From the NCBI GenBank assembly GCA_025667525.1, contig CM046876.1, positions 480,396,557-480,460,556 on the forward strand: DNA of 64,000 bases, written 5' to 3'. Shown in pieces: positions 44,840-55,895 of this stretch. A model generated the notes under the pieces. That model was not told the origin of the DNA. It saw only the letters and a list, made by a program, of their open reading frames with translations, and did no database searches. Source of the stretch: Glebionis coronaria. Its lineage: Eukaryota > Streptophyta > Magnoliopsida > Asterales > Asteraceae. Numbering within the stretch: the stretch's first letter is position 1; each line of letters begins with the position of its first letter. A program made the position numbers and the translations under genes.

Positions 44840-45252
44840 TATTAAAGTATTGATACACTGAATGAGAAGATATGATGAGCATATAATCTTCAACTTACAA
44901 TACAACTTGCATAGGGTATGTCATGGGTGATGTTAGTGAGCAAGAATCTTGCCTATAAAAGGCAATGAAGGGCAACTACATTATCATCCCATTCCAACAC
45001 ATACAAAGTGTTTTCTTTCTACTCCTAGTTCTATTAGTCTATTAGAGACTTTGGTATATTTTCTAGTTAAAAAAGAATCCTTGTAACTGAAGAAAAGGTG
45101 TAACTCCTAATTTTCTACATAGTGAAGTCTCCTTCCTTACCCATGGTTTTTATCCTATTGGGGTTTTTCACGCTAATTCTCCGTGTCATCTTTTATTGCA
45201 TTTCATATTTTAGCCGTAGGTTTGCTTAAGTCCGATGTCACTTTTCTCAACA
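44840..45252 (+). mobile_element. 5' LTR of copia 2
   Basis: 413 bp, from TATTAAAGTATTGA (the canonical TG is TA here, a mutation; the 3' copy has TG) to TTCTCAACA. It is followed after two bases by the primer site. A TATA box CTATAAAAGGC lies at 44953-44963. Confidence 0.92.
44954..44960 (+). promoter_or_regulatory. TATA box of the copia 2 5' LTR
   Basis: TATAAAA in the context CTTGCCTATAAAAGGCAATG, conserved at 51054-51060 in the 3' LTR. This is the likely promoter of the element. Confidence 0.65.
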
Positions 45253-45254
45253 AG

Positions 45255-45267
45255 TGGTATCAGAGAG
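45255..45267 (+). other. Primer binding site of copia 2
   Basis: TGGTATCAGAG follows the 5' LTR by two bases and is complementary to initiator-Met tRNA. One GA pair seems inserted after the conserved core. The leader up to 45418 has no other feature. Confidence 0.85.
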
Positions 45268-45430
45268 CTAAGGTTAGGTGTGTGTATAATTATTTATCAT
45301 ATGCTCTGTGGTTGCCACTAATAAGTGGACCCTCCACATCAAAAGATAAATAAGATTATACTCGCTCAAAAGGTGTTTGCTACTATTATCAAATAATAGT
45401 TGTGTTGGAAAGTAGATTGTGATTGTAGCA

Positions 45431-46237
45431 ATGGCGGCGAAATTCGAAATCGAAAAGTTCAATGGGGGTAATTTCTTGTTGCGGAAATTAAAGATGAAGG
45501 TTATCCTTAGAAAGGATAAATGTTTAGCCGTTATTGATGAAAGGACAGCTGAGGTCACGGATGATAGTAAATGGGACGACATGGATAGAAATGCTATTGC
45601 AAATCTTCATTTGGCATTAGCAGATGGATTTTTGTCAAGCATAGAGCAGAAGAAAAGTGCGAAGGAGATTTGGGATCATCTTGCTCGACTTTACGAGGCA
45701 AAGTCACTCCACAATAAGTTTTTTCTCAAGAGGAAGTTATATGCTCTACGCATAACTGAATCTACTTCAGTAACAGAGCACGTTAATAGTTTGAATACTC
45801 TATTTTCTCAACTCATTTCTTTAAGTTGTAAAATAGAGCCACATAAACGTGCTGAAATTCTACTTCAAAGTTTAATTGACTCGTATGACCAACTTATTAT
45901 CACCTTAACCACTAATGTAATTTCGGACTATATAGTCTTCGATGATGTTGCAGTCGCGAATCTGGAAGAAGAAAATAGGCATAACAATTGGGAAGACAGG
46001 CAGGCCAGTTCAAGACAGGTGAAGGCTTTGGTGGTGACGAGAGGTAGGTCAACGGAACATGGTTTAGTGGGAATCATGGTAAATCTGAAACATGGAGGAC
46101 GAAGAATGGTTTTAAGTGCTTCAAATGCGAGAAGCCGGGTCACTTCAAGAAATATTGTCGAGGTTTTAATACCGCTAATCCTCAAGGAAATGTCGCTAGC
46201 ACTTCAGAAGATAGTAACGCTCTGTGTTGTGAAGTAA
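45431..46237 (+). pseudogene. Copia 2 gag
   Basis: Capsid protein. The start used is ATG at 45431 (MAAKFEIEKFNGGNFLL), the usual gag opening of this copia group. The frame also extends to an upstream ATT/ATG-like start at 45419. The UBN2 core is present (NLHLALADGFLSSIEQ, AKEIWDHLARLYEAKSLHNK, LKRKLYALRITEST, VNSLNTLFSQL). Near 46050 the frame shifts. The zinc knuckle CFKCEKPGHFKKYC (about 46116-46160) is readable only in another frame, while this frame runs on without meaning to 46237. Confidence 0.88.
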
Positions 46238-46246
46238 CAGTTGTAA

Positions 46247-46687
46247 ATGAAGGCAAAAAGAGATTTGTTGATGTATGGCCATTTTACGAGAGCTACTTTT
46301 CATATGACCGCAAGAAGAGAATGGTTTCATCAATATAAACCAATCTCTAGAGGCGGACCTGTTTACAGTTGCAATGATCATGAATTAAAGATCATTGGAA
46401 TTGGAAGTATCATGGTGAAGATGCATGATGGTATAGTTCGTACTACTCGAGATGTGGGACACATGGAGGGCTTGAAAAATAATTTATTGTCGCTTGGACA
46501 ATTGGATGATCTTGGTTGTAAGGTGGAAATACAAAACAAGATTATGAAAGTCATAAAATGCGCTCATGTACTTATGAAAGGAGAAAAGGTGGCTGCAAAC
46601 TTATACCAGCTGAAGGGAGATATAATAGAGGAGGGAGAAGCATCGGTCGCTTCATATAGTCCAAGTCATAGAGTTGCAGTAACATGA
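46247..46687 (+). pseudogene. Copia 2 protease end and pre-integrase region
   Basis: The frame contains the protease-side segment ATFHMTARREWFHQYKPI. The catalytic Asp that should precede it is lost in a shifted or mutated stretch near 46270. GIGSIMVKMHDGIVRTTRDV and NNLLSLGQLDDLGCKVEIQ follow. It ends with TGA at 46685-46687 at a position normally Trp (VT-W-HQKL). Confidence 0.85.
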
Positions 46688-47548
46688 CATCAAAAGCTTA
46701 GGCATACGTCTAAACATGAACGAATATTCTTGTTGAAAGAAAGCTACTTCCTGGCCTCACAAAGGTTTCTTTACCTTTTTGTAAGCATTGTGTTATCAGC
46801 AAGCATCATCGATTAAGGTTCAAAACATCAAATTCTAGAAGTGTTTTAGTTCTGGAATTGGTTCATTCTGATGTGTGGTAAGCACCAGTTCAGTCCTTAG
46901 GAGGAGCAAAGTATTTTGTATCATTTATTGATGAGTATTCTAGGAGATGTTGGGTGTACCCAATCAAGAAGAAGTATGATGTGTTTGAAGTTTTCAAAGT
47001 TTACAAAGCGCGGTTTGAACTTGATTTTGGAAAGAAGATCATGTGCTTGAGGACGGATAATGGAGGTGAATACACTAGTGATGAATTTGATACCTTTTTA
47101 GGCTAGAAGGAATCAAACGACAGTTCATAACGGCATACACTCCTCAACAGAATGGAGTGGCAGAGCAGATGAACAGAACCTTGTTAGAAAGAGCAAGGGC
47201 GATGTTGGCAACTACAAGCTTAGGAAAGTCATTATGGGCGGAAACGGTTAATACCACATGCTACGTGATAAATCGTTCGCCTTCAACTGGAATTGAGTTG
47301 AAGACACCGATGGAGATGTGGACGGGAAAGCTGGTCAAGTATCTAGACCTTTATATATTTGGAAGTCTTGTGTACGTGATGTACAATTCTCAAGAACCTA
47401 CAAAGTTGGATCCAAACTCAAAAAGTGTTTGTTCTTGGGGAATGCTGACGGAGTAAAGGGGCATCGATTGTGGGACCCCGGTGCCCACAAGGTAGTCGTT
47501 AGTAGGGAAGTTGTCTTTACAGAATACAAAATTCAAGATAATGACTAA
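46688..47548 (+). pseudogene. Copia 2 integrase, several lesions
   Basis: The integrase core is still readable: the pre-integrase stretch is badly damaged, then VHSDVW with a TAA at 46879-46881, YFVSFIDEYSRRCWVYPIKK, LRTDNGGEYTSDEFDTF, a frameshift near 47100, TPQQNGVAEQMNRTLLERAR and LWAETVNTTCYVINRSPST. A further frameshift lies near 47390, before KCLFLGNADGVKGHRLWDP. The catalytic Asp and Asp are visible, and the Glu (AEQ for AER) is retained. 47549-47851 is the low-complexity linker (EHEEEETTESQAPTTRTLNR) leading to RT. Confidence 0.86.
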
Positions 47549-47851
47549 AGGTGATAGCACTACAAGAGAAACTACATCAATACAGATGGAAAAGAAATTC
47601 CAGTCGAGTGATTCTTTTGAAGTTGTACCAGAGCATGAGGAAGAAGAGACAACCGAGTCTCAAGCTCCAACGACTCGTACTCTTAATCGAGAAAGAAACG
47701 TCTGGTGTGGCACTCAGATTATTTTATGGAGAGCAATGTTTCATATTATCTTCTTACGAAGGAAAGAGAGCCATTGACTCTTCGAGAAGCAATGGATAAT
47801 CCAGATGCATTGTTCTGGAAGGAAGCAATGCAAGAATAATTTGAAGCTCTT

Positions 47852-49372
47852 TGATAGGTGTGTAAACACCCATCCTTTTACCACTTAATTCGGGCTAAAA
47901 CGAGACCAAAACACGTATTTAATATCATTTGTTTGGAATTATGCGTGGTTTTTGTGTTTATTGTGTTTTCAGAGCCAACCGGATGAATATTGAAGAAAGC
48001 ATGGGATTGCACGGGTTTTACTGAAGAAAAAGACTCAAGATAAAGTCTATTGTCCAAGAGATGCAAAAGATTTGAAGTCACTGGGCCTATTCAAAGATTT
48101 ATCGAAGAAAAGGACCAAAGATGGAAGATTTATATAAGTCGAAGAAACTCAAGTCTATTAAACGAAGAAATTAAAAGACGAGTTGAATTTAATCGACAAC
48201 AAATCCCGAATCAGAATCGAAAACGGAAACTTTTCTGAAAAGACGAAAAGACACGAAGAACGGGAGAAAGCCCACTCACCAACCAAAGGAAACACCTATA
48301 AATAGGCCATCCCACACACATTTAGAAAGTTAGTCTGGAGTTTTTCTCCTCCACTTTTTTCTCTTTTCTTGTTCGTTCCATCACAATCACCACTAGGGTG
48401 ATTGATGATTTTAATCTTTGTTATTCCAATCTTATTGTTTTAATCTTTGTTTCATCTTGTCAAAACATCAATCATTCAATACAAGTTCTTGTTTAATCTT
48501 TCATTTCATCTTGTTCATCATCATCTTTATCTTCAAGTTTTTAAGTTTTCATTTTCTTGATTTGATCTTCAAAAGTTGTTTGGATTTGTGTTTTTATTAG
48601 TGGGATTTGTTGCTTATGGTGTCTAAATGATTTGTGTTCAATTTGGTAAATCCTTTTTAAGTATTTGATTTGATTTTGATAAAAATTTGTATCCCGTGTT
48701 CTTCGTAAACTGCTACTGTATCTGGGTTTCAAAATCTTCCGAACCAAGCAAAAAGTTCCGAATGAAGCATTCATTCGGAATCTTCCGAACCAAACATTAA
48801 GTTCCGGATCAGTGTCTTCCGAGTCAGTTATTTCCGAATCAAACGGTTCCGAACCAAGCCCTTCATTCGGAAGTTTTAAAACTTCCGAACCAGTGACTTC
48901 CGGACGAAGCAAAAGTTCCGGATCAAGCTCAGACTTCCGAACCAAACACCTTCATCCGGAAGGTTCCGAATCAGCCATTAAGTTCCGGATGAGTAAGTTC
49001 CGGATGAGAAAGTTCCGAATGAATGAATAGTGTCTTCCGAATCAGAAAGTTCCGAATCAAGGTTTAAAGTTCCGAGTCAGTTATTTTTGAGTATTTTAAA
49101 GTTACTGTTTTACTGTTGTTGATTTACTGTTTCTTTACTCATATTTCACAATTTACATGTTAACTTTAATTTTAATTTTAAATTTTCAACCAAGTTTTTG
49201 TTAATCATAATTAAAGTAATTGCCTTTGATTTAAACTTTCATTTCCACTTTTTATTAGACTAGAAAACCCAACCCCTTTATTTAGTAACCAAGAACAATA
49301 ATTCCACTTAAGACCTAGATCAATTCGAGAGGATATCGAGAGAAAATTGAACCTAGCAAAACCCATGTATCA
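47852..49372 (+). mobile_element. Solo LTR, 1521 bp, inserted in copia 2 pol
   Basis: It runs from TGATAGGTGTGTAAACACCC to AAAACCCATGTATCA, with short inverted ends TGATA/TATCA. A perfect 5-bp TSD, CTCTT, flanks it (47847-47851 and 49373-49377). The copia pol sequence EEFEAL...HKNKTLELV is continuous across the gap, so the insertion point is exact. A TATA box, CACCTATAAATAGGCC, lies at about 48294-48309. There are no internal domains, hence a solo LTR. The lineage is uncertain (probably Ty3/gypsy). Confidence 0.9.
48735..49080. repeat. TTCCGRA motif array inside the solo LTR
   Basis: About 18 copies of TTCCGAAYMA / TTCCGGATGA plus three in reverse (CATTCGGAA, CATCCGGAAG) lie in about 350 bp, at irregular 12-25 bp spacing. 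Local open frames (SSESVISESNGSEPS, FRMSKFRMRKFRMNE) are a by-product. Confidence 0.9.
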
Positions 49373-50481
49373 CTCTTCATAAGAACAAAACCTTGGAGTT
49401 GGTGCCACTAGCAAGAGGTAGAAAACCCATTGGAAATAAATGGGTGTATAAGATCAAGAGAAACAGTGATGATCAGGTGGAGAGGTATCGTGCAAGACTG
49501 GTGGTCAAAGGATATTCTCATAAAGAGGGAATCGACTTCAACGAAATATTTTCCCATGTGGTCCGAATGACAACTGTTCGGGCGGTTCTAGCAATGTGTG
49601 CTACGTATTATTTACATCTAGAGTAGCTAGATGTGAAAACTGCATTTCTTCATGGAAATCTTGAAGAAGAAATTTATATGTTCCAACCAAAAGGTTTTAA
49701 ACAAAAAGGAAAAGAGAACTTGGTTTGCAGGTTAAACAAATATTTGTACGGTTTAAAGCAGGCACCTCCGTGTTGGTACAAGAGATTTGATTCTTTCATC
49801 AGGAGCCTTGAATATAACAGACTGTACGGAGACCCTTGTGCATATTTCAAGAGGTTTGGAAATGATGATTTTATCATTTTGCTGTTATATGTTGACGACA
49901 TGTTGGTAACAGGCCCCAACAAAAATCGTATCAGTTTACTGAAGGCTCAACTGGCTAGGGAATTCGAGATGAAAGACTTGGGACCCGCAAACAAGATTCT
50001 AGGGATGCAAATTCACTGAGATAGAGTTAGTAGGAAGGTTTTGCTTTCACAGAAAAGCTATGTGAAGAAAATCTTACAAAGGTACAACATGCAAGATTGT
50101 AAGCCAATGTCAACCCCGTTTCCTATTAATGTCAAGTTATCCTCCAAGATGAATCCTAGCAGTGAAGAAGAGAGGACTGAGATGTCTCGAGTACCGTGTG
50201 CATCAATAGTAGGAAGTTTAATGTTTGAAATGATTTGTACAAGACCGGACATTTCACATGCAATGGGAGTAGTGAGTCGGTACATGGCGGAACCTGGTAG
50301 AGAGCATTGGGAAGCTGTGAAGAGGATCCTTAGATATATCAAAGGAACCTCAGATGTTGCATTATGTTTTGGGGAATCAGATCTTATTGTCAAAGATACG
50401 TTGATTCATATTATGCAGGTGATGTTGATGGAAGCAAATATACCACCGGGTATGTGTTCACAGTTTGTGGCGGAACAGTAA
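49373..50481 (+). pseudogene. Copia 2 reverse transcriptase, three frame pieces
   Basis: RVT_2 domain: GNKWVYKIKRNSDDQVERYR, ARLVVKGYSHKEGIDFNEIF, then TAG at 49624-49626 at a normally Gln position, LDVKTAFLHGNLEEEIYM, LYGLKQAPPCWYKRF, the catalytic LLYVDDMLVTG, KDLGPANKILGMQIH and TGA at 50017-50019 (normally Arg). LLSQKSYVKKILQRYNMQDC and TRPDISHAMGVVSRYM follow. Only two nonsense codons break an otherwise continuous frame. Confidence 0.9.
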
Positions 50482-50900
50482 GTTGGGCTTCAAAACTGTA
50501 GTCTGTTGTGGATATGTCAACAACAGAGGCAGAATATGTTGCAACTGCTCAAGCCAAGCCAGCAAAGAAGAAATATGGTTGAAGATGTTGCTCGAGGAGC
50601 TCGGGTACAAACAAGAGATAATTACTCTATTTTGTGACAACCAGAGCGCCTTGTATTTGGCAAGGAATCCATCATCTCATTCAAAGACAAAGATTATACG
50701 AGTTCAGCATCACTTCAATCATGAGAAAGTGGAGGAAGGAACCGTGGATATGCTATAAATTCATACTGATGATAACGTGGTAGACTATCTGACGAAAGCA
50801 ATAAATGGTGACAAGTTGATATGGTGTCGATACTCATGTGGCCTAGCGGAAAGGTAAGCAACATGGGAGTGCAAGGAAGGTTAACGGTGTGAAGATTGAT
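50482..50900 (+). pseudogene. Copia 2 RNase H
   Basis: Readable pieces are TTEAEYVATAQA (in another frame near 50525), ASKEEIWLKMLLEELGYKQE, LFCDNQSALYLARNPSSHSK and HTDDNVVDYLTKAINGDKL. There are several frameshifts around 50400-50560. The end of pol is near 50850. Confidence 0.82.
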
Positions 50901-50920
50901 TGGGATTCAATCGAATCTTC

Positions 50921-50931
50921 AAGTGGGAGAT
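50921..50931 (+). other. Polypurine tract of copia 2
   Basis: AAGTGGGAGAT immediately before the 3' LTR TGTTAAAG. It is the primer for plus-strand synthesis. Confidence 0.85.
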
Positions 50932-51354
50932 TGTTAAAGTATTGATAAACTGAAAGAGAAGATATGATGAGAATATAATCTTCAACTTGCAATACAACTT
51001 GCATAGGGTATGTCATGGGTGATGTAAGTGAGCAAGAATGCAAGAATCTTGCCTATAAAAGGCAATGAAGGACAGCTACATTATCTTCCCATTCCAACAC
51101 ATACAAAGTGTTTTCTTTCTACTCCTAGTTCTATTAGTCTATTAGAGAGTTTGGTATATTTCCTAGTTACAAAAGAATCCTTGTAACTAGAGAAAAAGGT
51201 GTAACTCCTAATTTTCTACATAGTGAAGTATCCTTCCTTACCAATGGTTTTTTACCCTATTGGGGTTTTCCACGTTAAATCTCCGTGTCATCTTATATTG
51301 CATTTCATATTTTAGCCATGGGTTTGCTTAAATCCGGTGTCACTTTTCTCAACA
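50932..51354 (+). mobile_element. 3' LTR of copia 2
   Basis: 423 bp, from TGTTAAAGTATTGATAAAC to TTCTCAACA. It is about ten bases longer than the 5' LTR, mainly from a duplicated GCAAGAAT near 51037. TATA box at 51054-51060. Followed by TSD CTTAC. Confidence 0.92.
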
Positions 51355-51359
51355 CTTAC

Positions 51360-52955
51360 ACCCACCACTGTATCCACTATTGGTCTATAAACATGGTTTG
51401 ACGTAGCCATTCCGGTTTAGGCCACCTGGGTATGTCCTCTATGAATTGACGTAGCCATTCCGCCTCTTCTCCGCATTTATCTAACGCGATAAATTCTGAT
51501 TCCATCGGGGACTTAGCTATTACTGTTTGTTTGGAAGACTTCCAAGATATAGCGGCCCCTCCCAGTGTAAACACATATCCATTGGTCGATCTAGAATCTT
51601 TTATGTCAGATATCCAATTTACATCACTTTATCCTTCAATAACCGCTGAATATCTAGCATAATTCAGTCCATAATAACGACTGTATCTCAAATAATGAAG
51701 TACCCTAGTCATAGCTTTCCAATGTGCTTCACTTGAATTACTAGTATACCTACTCAGCCTGCTAATAGCATATGCTAAGTTAGGCCGGGTACATGTCATC
51801 AAATACATTAACATGCTAATAATTCTTGAATACTCTAATTAGGCAACACATGCGCCTCTATTTTTAGATAGACGCAAACTGGTGTCAATTGGAGTTCTAG
51901 CTAGGCCGGAATCCCCCGCATTATAAGTATTAAGAATTTTGTCCACGTAATGTACTTGACTTAATGAAAGTCCACTATGAGTTCGTATGATCTTTATTCC
52001 AAGAATCACATCAGCCAAACCCATATCTTTCATGTCAAACTTTGATTTCAACATGTCTTTAGTAGACTTTATCATCTTGTCGTTACTGCCAACGATAAGC
52101 ATATCATCGATATAAAGACACAAAATTACATATCCATTAGTTGTGTCTTTGACATAAACACACTTGTCACATTCATTAATTTTGAATCCACCCTCTAGCA
52201 TGGCAAGATCAAACTTTTGATGCTATTGTTTGGGAGCTTGCTTTAAGCCATACAATGACTTAACCAACCTACAAACTTTGCTCTCTTGTCCAGGAGCCAT
52301 GAAACCCTCAGATTGGTTCATGTATATTTCTTCTTTTAAATCTCCGTTTAGAAAAGCCGTTTTCACATCCATTTGGTGAACTTCCAAATTTCTTAATGCG
52401 ACAATAGCAAGAATCATTCTAATAGAAGTTATTCGCATAACAGGCGAATAAGTATCAAAGTATTCTAGACCTTCGCGTTGTCTAAATCCTTTGATTACCA
52501 ATCTTGTTTTGTACTTGTCAATGGTGCCACCAACTTTCATCTTTTTCTTGAAGATCCATTTATAAGCTAGTGGTTTACAACCAGGAGGTAAATCTACGAG
52601 CTCCCAAGTATGATTTTGTAAAATCGACTCTATTTCACTGTTAATTGCTTCTTTCCAACGAGGACCTTCTGAGGAATTTACCGCTTCTTGATAAGAAGTG
52701 GGTTCATTTTCTACCATAAAAGAGAAAAAAATCGGGTCTAACCGATTTCTCGGTTCTAGCCCTTTTGCTTCTTCTTGGTTCAACCTATTCTTCCTCGGGT
52801 TGACCTAATCTCTAATCTTGGAGATTACTATCATCTCGTTGTCTCTTATCTTGGACAACTTCGTCATCTATTCTAGATGAGCTTCCAATTTCCTTTGTTA
52901 AACAAGGAAATATATTTTCAAAGAAGGAAGCATTCCTTGATTCCATTACTGTGTT
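51360..52955 (-). pseudogene. Copia 3 RT and RNase H (distal half of a split element)
   Basis: On the minus strand: the linker MESRNASFFENIFPCL, RT with YKWIFKKKMKVGGTIDKYK, VIKGFRQREGLEYFDTYSPV, HQMDVKTAFLNGDLKEEIYM, YGLKQAPKQ, the catalytic LCLYIDDMLIVGS and MKDMGLADVILGIKI, then a decayed RNase H ([36 protein letters not shown]). The frame is broken near 52210, 51835 and 51600. The RNase H is cut short near 51377 by a partial duplication of the GAATGGCTACGTCAA stretch. No LTR is found. The element is the left half of the copia interrupted at 52955 and resuming at 63019. Confidence 0.9.
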
Positions 52956-55879
52956 TGTAAAACCCGCATGCTTTTACCATGCATAGTACCATTAGGATCG
53001 TACATACTAGTTAAAAACTTTCCTAATATAGCATGGTTACGATTACGTGTTAGGAGTTTACGTATTACGTACGTGTTAGAACACGATAAGTATTTTATAT
53101 GCACGATCACGTAATAATTATTTGACGATAATTAATCACGAGCATGCGATCATGAAATCATGAACGTAATTAAAACACGAACTATTATTTATTACATATA
53201 TATATTTATTACGAGCGTAATTAAATATATTAGATTATGGTATTTACGTAACGAGAACATTTAAAACACGAACTTAATTAAACACAAACGACTAACTAAA
53301 TAACAAGACACGAAAAGAGGTACGGGAACCCCATGGGGGGTCCCTACCCGCGGCCAAATAAGAACAATGGGCCAAGCCCATTGTCAATTTTACTAAAAGG
53401 GGGTTATATTTAGTTTTCACTACTCAAATCACTTTACAGAAGAATTTTTAAGAAAAACCTAAAACCCCTTCCTCCCTTGTTCTTTGTGCCGCCACCTACA
53501 CATCACCATACGAGGTGATTCATTGATCTTGGATCTTGAAGATTTGTTGTTTGTTCGTGTTTGTTCTTCACCCTCTTGATCTACGAATACGGTAAAACTT
53601 TTTTAAATCTTTTCTTTTTAATTAATCTTTTTATTAATGATGAACATGGGATGTTTTTTTTATAAAAACACATTAATTAAACATAGATCTAACATGTTTT
53701 GATGATTAATTAAATCAAAGGGTCGATTAAGGGGTGTTTTATTTTGGGCTGCAGGCTGCAACCGACCCCAAGGGGGTTTCGGTTTGCTTAGCCGACACCA
53801 CCAAGACCATATGGTCTTGGTTGGTGTGTGTGGGTCCCACGGCAGCAAGGGGTACCCCGATGTGGTTCGGGGTACGGTGTCGATTCATGTCCAGTTCATG
53901 TTTTTAAGCCTAGATCCGGTTCATGGTGTATGTTAGTTTTTTTTATGTTTATGAACTTATGTTAAAATTAAATTAATAAAATGATGTGATTAATTTAATA
54001 ACATGACTTAGGTTATTTAATTATTTAATGATCATGAAATTATTTTAACCTAAGTATTTATATATTTAAGACTTATAATTAGTTAATTATTTTAAAACCA
54101 TGGATATAATTAATTAATTAACATGACTTAGGTTATATTATTAATATATAATAATACATATTTTAACCTAAGTATTTAACTTATTTAATTAAAAACATGT
54201 TATACTTTAATTAAATATTATAACCTATAGTTTTATTAAATTACATGAAATAATTATTAAACTATACAATATACCATATGACTTTTTTTAATCATGAAAA
54301 ACACTTAGGCTTATATACTTAGCTTATTTAACCAGCTTATTTCTAATTATGGAAACTTTCTATTTTTAGAAACTTAATTAAATAAGGCAGCTAATCTATT
54401 TATGGAAACCAGCTATTTTTAGAAACTTATTTATTTAAGGCAGCTAATCTATTAATGGAAACTTATTTAATTAACGCAGCAAATCTATTTATGGAAACTT
54501 TCTATTTTTAGAAACTTATCTATTTTAAGCAGTAAATCTATTTTTGGAAGCTTTCTATTTTTGGAAACTTTCTTATTTTGGAAACTTTCTATTTTTTGAA
54601 ACTTTCTATTTTTGGGAACTTTCTATTTTAGGAAACCTGCTATTTTTGGAAAGTTACTTATTATTACACAGTAAGTATAATAACACATGAAATACTAGAA
54701 ATACTTAATCAGATTGAACAGAATATAAGATAAAACACAGTTTAAGGCTTTAAAACAGTAAAACATGGTAAGAACACATAAAATAAGCTAAGACATGACA
54801 TAAAACCAGCTACGTATTTAGTAAGCAGATACTTATTCATGTATTTATTTATGTAGCACTAGTGATTCAGAAGTAGGATTCCTCTCAGTTCGTCTTTTTC
54901 GTTCACTGGACATAAGGTACGGATTCCCGTCCTTTCAGTATGGTCATTCTTTCCTTATTAGGATTCCCCGTATGCAGCCATCTGTTTTCCCGTAGTATAA
55001 GTATGAGTTTGATTGCTTATGTTTAAATATGAATTACCTATAGCCATATACATGCATGACCAGTTTCACCTAGTTATGGAGGTACCATAACCATAACATT
55101 AGAGGCACTGATGTTATGACTTCACCACGGCGGAGTGATTGCTCGTGGCATCCCTTCAGCTTTTGGCCATTTATTTATATTTATCATGTGGGGCGTATGG
55201 GTGCATCCTAGTTACATGTTTTTATTCAGGATTTCATGGTGAATGTGGTGTGTGCCTTGCATCCTTCACAAGGAGCTGATCCATCCTACCCAAAAACCAG
55301 TATATTAAATTAGAGGCAGCCCCTCTAATTTGTATGATGAGGTCACCCCTCCAAGTATTCATGCACGGTGGATTTTCATGACCTATATCGGCTAATGGTA
55401 AAATATGTTAAACAGTTTTTCATAAGATAAACATAAGGCTTTTCAAACTATAAAACCAGTTTTATGAACATGTTCCAGGTTTTCCAGGATTCATACTTTT
55501 CCGCTGCTATTAAGTCTCTATTATGTTTTAGTCACTTATACTATGTCTATATCCGTGCACTGAGCGTTTTGCTCAGCCGTTACTTTCCTTTCCATGTCCC
55601 AAAACGGCAGGTACCTTAGGAAAGACTCGAGCATTTGGAGGACGTACATAGGATGGAAGCTGCTAGAGACTTCTTTTCCTTTTGCCTTCATATATTTATG
55701 CTTGTGTAGTCTTTCATTCGTTTCTTTTGCTTTATTATGTTTTGGGCTTATGTTTGGGAACCGATGTTTGATTTCGGTTATCCCTATGGTCATGTAATGT
55801 TTTATACATTTATCCTTGTATGCTTTGATGACACGCCATAATTACGCGTGACATTCCATTATCAAAATGGGGTGTTACA
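52956..55879 (+). mobile_element. 5' LTR of the LARD-like element
   Basis: 2924 bp, TGTAAAACCCGCATGC to AAAATGGGGTGTTACA. It contains a degenerate 17-bp tandem array (about 54480-54650, unit GGAAACTTTCTATTTTT). Open frames at 53660-53848 and 55536-55797 recur in the 3' LTR and are LTR sequence, not genes. Confidence 0.93.
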
Positions 55880-55883
55880 ATTA

Positions 55884-55895
55884 TGGTATCAGAGC
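55884..55895 (+). other. Primer binding site of the LARD-like element
   Basis: TGGTATCAGAGC, four bases inside the 5' LTR, complementary to initiator-Met tRNA. From here to about 57000 lies a non-coding leader rich in CATG and TTCATG words, with no domain. Confidence 0.92.

Larger units (their letters stand above)
44840..51354 (+). mobile_element. Ty1/copia LTR retrotransposon 2, full length, with nested solo LTR
   Basis: Complete element: 5' LTR 44840-45252, primer site, gag, protease, integrase, RT, RNase H, polypurine tract and 3' LTR 50932-51354. It is flanked by a perfect 5-bp TSD, CTTAC (44835-44839 and 51355-51359). The LTRs differ at several percent of positions by eye, including a short indel caused by a GCAAGAAT duplication, so it is older than the 53-63 kb element. 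Reading frames are broken in many places. A 1521-bp solo LTR interrupts pol. Gag opening and pol suggest a Tnt1/Tork-like lineage. Confidence 0.93.

Noticed and set aside
48541..49030. Open frames on both strands with repeated Ser/Glu or Arg/Met patterns
   Set aside because: They are by-products of the TTCCGRA array in the solo LTR.
53660..53848. Open frame repeated at 60774-60962 (and the 55536/62670 pair)
   Set aside because: These are colinear positions in the two LTRs of one element. The duplication is explained by the LTRs.
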